From the NCBI GenBank assembly GCA_030639555.1, contig DAOWCM010000032.1, forward strand, positions 1-12,327: a stretch of DNA of 12,327 nt, read 5' to 3'. A program made the position numbers and the translations under genes. The DNA comes from Candidatus Eiseniibacteriota bacterium. Lineage in GTDB: Bacteria; Joyebacterota; Joyebacteria; Joyebacterales; Joyebacteraceae. Of this stretch, positions 6,976 through 12,327 are shown one piece after another (the first letter of the stretch is position 1; every line of letters starts with the position of its first letter). The notes under the pieces are model-generated. The model did not search any database, was not told the DNA's origin, and saw only the letters and a list, made by a program, of their open reading frames with translations.

Positions 6976-8793
6976 ATGAGAATCCTGGGCATATCGGCCT
7001 TCTACCACGACAGCGCGGCTGCACTCGTCGAGGATGGCGAGATAATCGCCGCCGCTCAGGAAGAACGCTTCACACGCAAGAAGCACGACCTCCGGTACCC
7101 TGGCAACGCCATCAGGTACTGCCTTTCGGAGGCCGGCATCGGAGCGGAGGCCCTGGACTACGTAGCGTTCTACGAGAAGCCGCTCGTCAAGTTCGAGCGG
7201 ATACTCGAAACGTATCTCCAGTTCGCCCCGCACGGCATCTCGTCGTTCATCAAAGCCGTGCCGCTCTGGGTGAAGAAGAAGCTGTGGATGAAGGACTTCC
7301 TCGCTCGCGAGCTGGGGTACGACGGGAAGTTCCTGTTCGCGGAGCACCACGAGTCGCACGCGGCCTCCGCGTTTTTCCCCTCCCCGTTCGACGAGGCGGC
7401 GTTCATCACCATCGACGGAGTCGGAGAGTGGACAACGTCCAGCTACGGCGTCGGGCGCGGGAACAAGGTCGAGATCCTGGGTGAGATCAAATTCCCTCAC
7501 TCGCTCGGTCTGCTCTACTCCGCGTTCACATACTACACGGGCTTCAGGGTCAACTCCGGTGAGTACAAGGTCATGGGGCTCGCGCCCTACGGCGAGCCGA
7601 AGTACGTCGACCTCATCCTGAACGAGCTCATGGACCTCAAGGAGGATGGCTCATTCAGGATGAACATGAAGTACTTCGACTACTGCGCCGGCCTGACAAT
7701 GACCAGCAGGGCGTTCGACAAGCTGTTCGGAGCCCCCGCAAGGACCCCGGAGACGGACCTTCGGCAACGGGACATGGACCTCGCCCGCTCCGTCCAGGAT
7801 GTCACCGAGGAAGTGATGCTGCGGATGGCCCGCCACGTCCAGAAGGAGACGGGAACCAAGTACCTCTGCCTGGCCGGAGGCTGTGCGCTCAACTGCGTGG
7901 CCAACGGCAAGATTCTGCGCAGCGGCATCTTCGACGATATCTGGATCCAGCCGGCGGCGGGCGACGCAGGCGGTGCGCTCGGAGCGGCCCTCTTCACCTG
8001 GTACGAGTATCTCGGGAACGAGCGCAAGGCGGACAACAAGAAGGACTTCCAGAAGGCATCCTACCTCGGGCCGGAGTTCGGGAATGACAAGATCCTCTCG
8101 TATCTTACGGCCAACGACATTCCGCACACGAAGCTCGAGGACGGCGAGATCGCGGACCGCGTCTCCGACATCCTCGCCTCGGAGAAGGTCGTCGGGTTCT
8201 TCAACGGGCGGATGGAGTTCGGCCCCCGCGCGCTGGGCGGGCGCAGCATCATCGGCGACGCCAGGTCGCCCGCGATGCAGCGCACGATGAACCTCAAGAT
8301 CAAGTACCGCGAGAGCTTCCGACCGTTCGCACCGACCGTCCTGGTCGACCACGCGGACGAGTACTTCGGCATCGACAGACCAAGTCCATACATGCTTCTT
8401 GTGGCGCCGGTCCGCGAGGACATCCGCAAGGAGATGACCGAGGAGGAAAGCGGCTGGTTCGGGCTCAAGAAGCTCAACGTGGTGCGCTCGAGCATCCCCG
8501 CGGTCACGCACGTCGACTACTCGGCGCGGCTCCAGACGGTCGCCCGTGAGGACAACCAACGCTACTACGATGTCATTGACGCCTTCCGGGAGAAGAGCGG
8601 CTGTTCTGTGATCATCAACACGTCGTTCAACGTCCGAGGCGAACCCATCGTCTGCTCGCCGCATGATGCGTACATGTGTTTCATGCGAACGGAGATGGAC
8701 TATCTGATGCTGGGGAACTTCCTCGTCGACAAGACGGAGCAGAAGCCGCTCTCGGACGACACTAATTGGCGCGACGAGTTCGAACTCGACTAA
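6976..8793 (+). CDS. Carbamoyltransferase, NodU/TobZ/SxtI family
   Basis: This 605-residue enzyme transfers a carbamoyl group from carbamoyl phosphate, through carbamoyl-adenylate, to a hydroxyl of a sugar or other small molecule. The N-terminal Kae1-like domain begins MRILGISAFYHDSAAAL, with QEERFTRKKHD at 28-38, the metal-binding HHESHAAS at 124-131, IDGVGEWTT at 146-154, and GEYKVMGLAPYG at 195-206. The C-terminal YrdC-related domain has FNGRMEFGPRALGGRS near residues 409-424, and NTSFNVRGEP near the end. Length and motif set match the family. The start at 6976 gives the conserved N-terminus, with AAAGGA about 10 nt upstream. It is the first gene of a plus-strand operon whose next members resemble SxtJ, SxtK and SxtL. 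The acceptor is unknown; a surface glycan is my inference from the neighbourhood. Confidence 0.93.
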   Translation: MRILGISAFYHDSAAALVEDGEIIAAAQEERFTRKKHDLRYPGNAIRYCLSEAGIGAEALDYVAFYEKPLVKFERILETYLQFAPHGISSFIKAVPLWVKKKLWMKDFLARELGYDGKFLFAEHHESHAASAFFPSPFDEAAFITIDGVGEWTTSSYGVGRGNKVEILGEIKFPHSLGLLYSAFTYYTGFRVNSGEYKVMGLAPYGEPKYVDLILNELMDLKEDGSFRMNMKYFDYCAGLTMTSRAFDKLFGAPARTPETDLRQRDMDLARSVQDVTEEVMLRMARHVQKETGTKYLCLAGGCALNCVANGKILRSGIFDDIWIQPAAGDAGGALGAALFTWYEYLGNERKADNKKDFQKASYLGPEFGNDKILSYLTANDIPHTKLEDGEIADRVSDILASEKVVGFFNGRMEFGPRALGGRSIIGDARSPAMQRTMNLKIKYRESFRPFAPTVLVDHADEYFGIDRPSPYMLLVAPVREDIRKEMTEEESGWFGLKKLNVVRSSIPAVTHVDYSARLQTVAREDNQRYYDVIDAFREKSGCSVIINTSFNVRGEPIVCSPHDAYMCFMRTEMDYLMLGNFLVDKTEQKPLSDDTNWRDEFELD

Positions 8794-8847
8794 CACGAGC
8801 GGGCTTGAAGCTCCACGCGAGTCGAGGCCCAACGGAGGAAACGCATT

Positions 8848-9291
8848 TTGGCCAAGAACCCGAGCTGGATAGCCGTCATCGCGGAAGAGGTGAAGGCGAT
8901 CAAGAGCGACCCCGCACATCTCCGCAAGTTCGGCCTGACGATGGGGGCCGCCTTTGCGATCTTCGGTGGGCTGTTCTTCTGGCATGACCGGGCGATCGCG
9001 CCGTATCTCTTCATCCTCGCGGCCGCGTTCCTGCTTCTTGCGGCCCTCGCTCCGAGAGTACTGAAGCCGGTCCAGAACGTCTGGATGACACTGGCTGTAG
9101 TACTTGGGTGGGTGATGACGCGCGTTCTTCTGATCATCGTGTTCTTCATCGGCGTCACACCGATAGCGTTCATAGCGAGAGTTGTCCGGAAGCGCTTCCT
9201 CAACCTCAGATTCGAGCCCGACAGGGAGAGCTACTGGGAGAAGCGGGAGCCGGAGACCAGGGGCATGGAGCGCTATGAGAGCCAGTTCTAG
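8848..9291 (+). CDS. SxtJ-family small membrane protein
   Basis: This 147-residue protein has a charged N-terminus and hydrophobic segments at about 29-46, 51-70 and 80-112, then a basic and polar tail containing RESYWEKRE (126-134). The LRKFGLTMG start of the first helix and the SYW tail motif are typical of the SxtJ family as I recall it. The family has no established biochemical role. The start codon is TTG: GGAGG at 8834-8838 lies 9 nt upstream, and the next in-frame ATG would delete part of the first helix region. It follows the carbamoyltransferase by 54 nt, the standard place for this family. It may anchor or partner the carbamoyltransferase at the membrane; this is inference from gene order. 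Confidence 0.82.
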   Translation: MAKNPSWIAVIAEEVKAIKSDPAHLRKFGLTMGAAFAIFGGLFFWHDRAIAPYLFILAAAFLLLAALAPRVLKPVQNVWMTLAVVLGWVMTRVLLIIVFFIGVTPIAFIARVVRKRFLNLRFEPDRESYWEKREPETRGMERYESQF

Positions 9292-9345
9292 CTGACCGCG
9301 ATGCCCGCGGGTCAGGGCCGCGACCGCAGACCAACGGAGGGATCG

Positions 9346-9504
9346 ATGGGCAAAGGATCAACACTCAAAGAGATCTGGAGTTTCCTGCGTGTCAGGAAAA
9401 AGTGGTGGCTCGTTCCGGTGGTCGTGCTCCTGGGACTCATCGGCGCGCTTCTGTTTCTCACGCAGGGCTCAGCGCTCGCGCCGTTCATCTACGCGCTGTT
9501 CTAG
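9346..9504 (+). CDS. DUF5989-type (SxtK-like) 52-residue membrane protein
   Basis: This small protein has an amphipathic or charged N-terminus (LKEIWSFLRVRKKWW, residues 6-20), one membrane helix (about 21-40), and the ending GSALAPFIYALF. The KKWWL...PFIYxLF pattern is that of the DUF5989 family. Its function is unknown, and it is recurrently found after carbamoyltransferase and SxtJ genes. The start at 9346 is set by GGAGG directly upstream (CAACGGAGGGATCG before ATG). The frame is open back to 9301, but that part has no family resemblance. The gap from the SxtJ-like gene is 54 nt, the same length as the gap before that gene, and both gaps share CAACGGAGG. The position in the cluster corresponds to sxtK. 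Confidence 0.82.
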   Translation: MGKGSTLKEIWSFLRVRKKWWLVPVVVLLGLIGALLFLTQGSALAPFIYALF

Positions 9505-9518
9505 ACCGAGAATCGAAC

Positions 9519-9552
9519 ATTCCGGGACGGTGGCGTCGCATCGTCCCGGAAT
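9519..9552 (+). repeat. Strong hairpin between the DUF5989-type and SGNH genes
   Basis: ATTCCGGGACG (9519-9529) and CGTCCCGGAAT (9542-9552) are a perfect 11-bp inverted repeat. Pairing can extend inward by three pairs including one G-U, giving a 14-bp stem with a 6-nt loop (9533-9538). No U tract follows. The SGNH ribosome site GAGGGAG (9554-9560) begins 2 nt after the stem, so the fold could affect translation, mark an RNA processing site, or partially attenuate the fourth gene. Confidence 0.75.
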
Positions 9553-9574
9553 CGAGGGAGTCTCTGACGCAGTG

Positions 9575-10738
9575 ATGTTTGCCCGCAGACTTCTCGCCCT
9601 GTTCATCGTTGTCATCGTCACGCTCGCGGCGGCGGAGGGGCTTGTGCGGCTCTTCCACGCCGCTGTCCCCACCCCGGCGGACTCGCCCTACATCCCGGAT
9701 CCCAACGCGGGCTTCAGACTGAGACCCGATCTCCCTTCGGCCAGCCTGAGGCACGAAGACGAGCGCGTCAACGAGCTAGGGTTCCGCGACCGCGAGCACT
9801 CGATCGAGAAGTCCCCGGGAACCTGCCGTATCCTCGGGATCGGCGACTCGTTCGTCTACGGGGACGTGCGCCTGAAGGACAACTTCCTCCGGGTCACGGA
9901 ATCGGAACTCGCCGACCGTCTGGCCGGGCGATGGCCGTCGGTGGAGATGGTCATGATGGGCCTGGGCGGCTACTCGCCGGAGAACGCTCTTGGTCTCCTG
10001 CGCTCGGGCGCGCTTGATCTGTCACCGGACCTCGTCACCCTCAACTTCTTTGTGGGAAACGACGTCACCGGAATCCCCACCAGGGGCAGGGTGTACCTTG
10101 GAAGGCTGTACTACATCGGATCCTCTCAGCCGGTGCTAAATGTGCTGCGCAAGCTGAGGATCTTCCAGCTGTCAGAGAAGGCAATCCGAGAACTGGGCAG
10201 CATCGTGGCGCAGCGGCGGTTGGGCGGAGAGCCGGAAGCCTCGGCCGAAGTCGAGGCCGGGAACACCGACGAGGAAGAGACGGCCATCGGGTCGTACCCG
10301 TGGGAGGATTTCGTGATGATCCAGTCACGCCGCCTCCCGGTCTTCCTGGAGCCCCCCCACCGACGTACGCTCAAGCTCTGGGAGGAAGCGGAGGGCTACC
10401 TGCTCGAGTTCGACCGCCTGTGCCGGGAGGCTGACGTGCCGTGGATCCTCCACGTCATTCCGTCTGAAGTGCAGGTGGACCCGGAGACCAGGCGGCTTGT
10501 TCTGGAAGCGCTCTCGCTCTCGGAGGAGGCCTACGATTTCGACGCTCCGCAGCGTCGCCTGCATGACTTCGCCAACGCACACGGCATCACGATCGTCGAT
10601 CCGCTGCCGGAACTGCGCGCACAGCACAGCCGGAACGATAGGTTGTACATCCCTAACAACACGCACTGGGGTGTCAAAGGCAACAAGCTGGCGGGAGAGA
10701 TCCTGGCTGCAGCCGTCGAGGCCGAGCTGGCCCCCTAG
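9575..10738 (+). CDS. Membrane-anchored SGNH/GDSL-type protein (SxtL-position)
   Basis: This 387-residue protein has one N-terminal membrane helix (about 5-22), followed by an export-side domain. Block I is LGIGDSFVYG with Ser92. Block II is the GLGGYSPENA stretch (129-138) and block III is NFFVGNDVTG with Asn162. The block V region reads PNNTHWGVKGN, with Asn362 where an acidic residue is usual and His364 retained. That change may weaken or redirect catalysis. A NELGFRDRE motif (66-74) matches the left SGNH protein. The ATG at 9575 follows GAGGGAG by 14 nt; an adjacent GTG at 9572 (11 nt) is an equally plausible start. It closes the carbamoyltransferase operon, in the position of the GDSL gene sxtL, and its stop is one base from the stop of the opposing gene. 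Deacylation or acyl transfer on the carbamoylated product is possible but unproven. Confidence 0.82.
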   Translation: MFARRLLALFIVVIVTLAAAEGLVRLFHAAVPTPADSPYIPDPNAGFRLRPDLPSASLRHEDERVNELGFRDREHSIEKSPGTCRILGIGDSFVYGDVRLKDNFLRVTESELADRLAGRWPSVEMVMMGLGGYSPENALGLLRSGALDLSPDLVTLNFFVGNDVTGIPTRGRVYLGRLYYIGSSQPVLNVLRKLRIFQLSEKAIRELGSIVAQRRLGGEPEASAEVEAGNTDEEETAIGSYPWEDFVMIQSRRLPVFLEPPHRRTLKLWEEAEGYLLEFDRLCREADVPWILHVIPSEVQVDPETRRLVLEALSLSEEAYDFDAPQRRLHDFANAHGITIVDPLPELRAQHSRNDRLYIPNNTHWGVKGNKLAGEILAAAVEAELAP

Positions 10739-10739
10739 T

Positions 10740-11759
10740 TCACTCCAACTCACGAATCACCGCGGCGAGTTCCGTGCCGATGATCCGGTGCGCTTCCCTG
10801 CCCCAGACGTGCCCCTCCGGGGACTTGGGGTGGGGTTTCCCCTCGAACCAGTCGAGGACCTCGCAGTAGATGAGCAGTCCCTCTGAGTCAAGCTCGCCGA
10901 CCATTTCCTCGATGAAGGGGAAGGCGGACATCTGCCCGTCCACCGATATGACGATGAGCGAGATGCCGCGCTCATTCAGGTCCCTGGCGAACAACTCCAG
11001 CAGTTCGTTGTAGAACCTCTGCTCAACGGGCACCGAGTCGGGGTCCGCCTCGCCCGCGCGGCGCATTGCGTCGGTCAGAGTCGGCCTGGCGAACCTCATG
11101 TAGAGCGGATCCCGGATGAGGTTGTACAGCTGACTCTTCTGTATTCTCGAGTCAGAGAGAAAGCGCTTCAGGAAGTTCAGACGGAACGTGGAAGTGCGAA
11201 AGACGAACTTTCCGTTCTCGACGGTCGTCACCCTGTTCTTGTAGTTGTCCCTCGGGTCGTTGTCGCAGAACTGGACGATAACCGCGGTCGGGTCGTACAA
11301 CCGCCCGAACTCGTAGAAGCGCCTGATGTGCTGCGTCAGACCCCAGCCACCCACGGAGAAGTTGACGGTGTCGTAGCCGTCGCCGAGTTCCTCCGACAGG
11401 ACGGCCGCGTAGACCTCGTCGTCGTTCACACCGGTCCCGAAGGAGTACGAGTCCCCGAGAACCAGCACGTTCTGCCGCTCGTAGCTGTTGGATATGGGTA
11501 TCAGCTCGCCTCGGCACTGGTTGGCGTTCGTCGTGTAGATGAACCGCCACTGCCCCGGCCGCTCGTGGACCATCTCCCTGTCGGGGAAGAGCATCGTGCC
11601 GTACTCCGACGAGAACTGCCACCTCGGGTACATTGAGGGCTGTGGCCGGATGAGCCTGACCATCAGCTCGCCCACCACAACCACTATCACGACAGCGATG
11701 AGCGCCGCGATCAGCGCTGCGAGGAGTCGCTTGCCGCACGACAGGTGACCGCCTTCCAT
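10740..11759 (-). CDS. Membrane-anchored SGNH/GDSL-type protein
   Basis: This 339-residue protein has a long N-terminal hydrophobic helix (about 11-34), then an exported domain. Block I is VLVLGDSYSFGTG with Ser104. Block II is NFSVGGWGLTQ (133-143) and block III is VQFCDNDPRDN with Asn167. The end has SPEGHVWGREAH, where Glu315 and His317 stand in place of the usual Asp-x-His or Asp-x-x-His, so catalytic assignment is uncertain. The start at 11759 is supported by GAGAGGA about 5 nt upstream and by the beginning of the anchor. The open frame reaches 11810 but crosses repeat DNA. It lies downstream of another SGNH gene on the same strand (gap 105 bp), suggesting co-transcription. No product can be assigned beyond a probable role with a surface polymer. 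Confidence 0.78.
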   Translation of the reverse strand: MEGGHLSCGKRLLAALIAALIAVVIVVVVGELMVRLIRPQPSMYPRWQFSSEYGTMLFPDREMVHERPGQWRFIYTTNANQCRGELIPISNSYERQNVLVLGDSYSFGTGVNDDEVYAAVLSEELGDGYDTVNFSVGGWGLTQHIRRFYEFGRLYDPTAVIVQFCDNDPRDNYKNRVTTVENGKFVFRTSTFRLNFLKRFLSDSRIQKSQLYNLIRDPLYMRFARPTLTDAMRRAGEADPDSVPVEQRFYNELLELFARDLNERGISLIVISVDGQMSAFPFIEEMVGELDSEGLLIYCEVLDWFEGKPHPKSPEGHVWGREAHRIIGTELAAVIRELE

Positions 11760-11783
11760 GCGTGTCCTCTCTCCAGTCCGGGC

Positions 11784-11864
11784 GACCGGCCCCGGTGCCG
11801 CCGGGTCCACGCCCCGCCTGCTACCGGCCCCAGTGTCGTCGGCTACCGGCCCCGATGCCGTCGG
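11784..11864. repeat. GC-rich 21-22-bp repeats between two SGNH genes
   Basis: Three related units occur, at 11784-11804, 11822-11842 and 11844-11864. Each has the form (g/t)ACCGGCCCC....G(C/T)CG(C/T)CGG. The last two are tandem at a 22-bp period (11821-11842 and 11843-11864), with 3 differences in 22. On the minus strand each of these two units carries a TAG like the true stop codon of the upstream gene (11865-11867). They fill most of the 105-bp gap between the two SGNH genes. Confidence 0.7.
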
Positions 11865-12327
11865 CTACTCGCCAACGCCCGGGGTCAGAGCCGCTCCATG
11901 CATCTCGAGTATCGCATCCCCGACCGCCATACCCGCCATCAGGTGCGAGAACGGCGTCCAGTGTCCGTCGCCGTGAACGACCCGAAGAGCGATCAGGCCG
12001 TCGTACGCGCTCAGAATGGGTACCGTGTCCACGTAGACATCTGTGACTCGGCCGATGTCCCCGTCGCCCCGCCAGGGGAAGGCACGCTCGAGGTGTCGGC
12101 TGGCAATGTCCAGAAGCACGAAGTCCGCGCCGTTCTCCCGGCACACCTCGTACATCCGCTCGACGAGCGCCCTGCCAAGATCGATCTTGTACTCCTCGAC
12201 CGAAGGACCGACCTCGGCTTCTCCCCCGCCGGAGGCCTCCAGAGCCGCCATCTTCTTCCTGAGAAGTTGCTGCTTGAAGTAGATGGTGGCCACGTTGTTC
12301 AGGTAGTTGTGCAGATAGGAGCGCTCG
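11865..12327 (-). CDS. SGNH-like protein, C-terminal part (runs off right edge)
   Basis: The frame is open to the window edge, so only the last 153 residues are visible and the start is outside. An in-frame GTG at 12293 has no good ribosome site and is internal. The visible part includes a helical, charged segment and VERMYEVCRENGADFVLLDI, which looks like the penultimate strand region of SGNH domains. The late sequence VVHGDGHWTPFSHLMAGMAV carries Asp-Gly-His-Trp, matching the block V DxHW form seen in the protein at 5131-6213. The serine block cannot be checked here. It precedes the SGNH gene at 10740-11759 on the same strand. SGNH membership is moderately supported from this half alone. 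Confidence 0.62.
   Translation of the reverse strand, partial: ERSYLHNYLNNVATIYFKQQLLRKKMAALEASGGGEAEVGPSVEEYKIDLGRALVERMYEVCRENGADFVLLDIASRHLERAFPWRGDGDIGRVTDVYVDTVPILSAYDGLIALRVVHGDGHWTPFSHLMAGMAVGDAILEMHGAALTPGVGE

Noticed and set aside
7651..8985. 444-codon minus-strand open frame opposite the carbamoyltransferase
   Set aside because: The plus strand encodes a full-length, motif-complete carbamoyltransferase. The antisense translation has only low-complexity charged sequence.
9519..9552. Classical rho-independent terminator
   Set aside because: The stem is strong but no run of T follows on either strand, and the next gene's ribosome site begins immediately after it.
6976..10738. A saxitoxin biosynthesis cluster
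   Set aside because: Only the sxtI-J-K-L-like quartet is present. No polyketide synthase, amidinotransferase or oxygenase genes are visible, and the neighbours are envelope genes.
1..12327. CRISPR arrays, tRNA or rRNA genes, insertion sequences
   Set aside because: No regularly spaced repeats, cloverleaf-like conserved arms, rRNA signatures or transposase motifs were recognised on either strand.

Overview
The window is GC-rich bacterial DNA with dense genes. Secreted, membrane-anchored and cell-surface functions dominate. Signal peptides on two M16 peptidases and single N-terminal membrane anchors on several SGNH-type proteins suggest a cell with a periplasm (diderm). This is an inference, and I cannot name the genus. 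No rRNA, tRNA, CRISPR array or transposase is visible.

Left block, minus strand (8-6213). In transcription order it holds an SGNH/GDSL-type anchored hydrolase (5131-6213), a zinc M16 peptidase (3107-4969), a non-catalytic M16 partner (1588-3048) and the poly-gamma-glutamate ligase pgsB (8-1231). The M16 pair looks like a two-gene operon behind a recognisable promoter (5036-5065). pgsB has its own near-consensus promoter (1360-1388) and a leader of about 120 nt. Its expected partner pgsC would lie to the left, outside the window.

Middle. A 762-bp gap (6214-6975) separates divergent genes. It contains a decayed, truncated N-acetyl sugar amidotransferase-like PP-loop fragment. Next comes a plus-strand operon (6976-10738): a NodU/TobZ/SxtI-type carbamoyltransferase, an SxtJ-family membrane protein, a 52-residue DUF5989-type (SxtK-like) membrane protein and an SGNH/GDSL protein. 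Order, strand and sizes match the sxtI-sxtJ-sxtK-sxtL block known from saxitoxin clusters, but no other saxitoxin gene is present. The block therefore looks like a mobile or general-purpose carbamoylation module, here probably acting on an envelope glycan or another surface polymer. A strong 14-bp hairpin sits between the third and fourth genes.

Right block, minus strand (10740-12327). Two more SGNH-type genes are in tandem. The upstream one runs off the right edge, and GC-rich 21-22-bp repeats lie between them. The plus-strand operon and this block converge with one base between stop codons.

Taken together, four SGNH-like proteins, a carbamoyltransferase module, a sugar amidotransferase relic and a polyglutamate ligase point to a locus for making and modifying surface polymers. 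The joint role is inferred from context.
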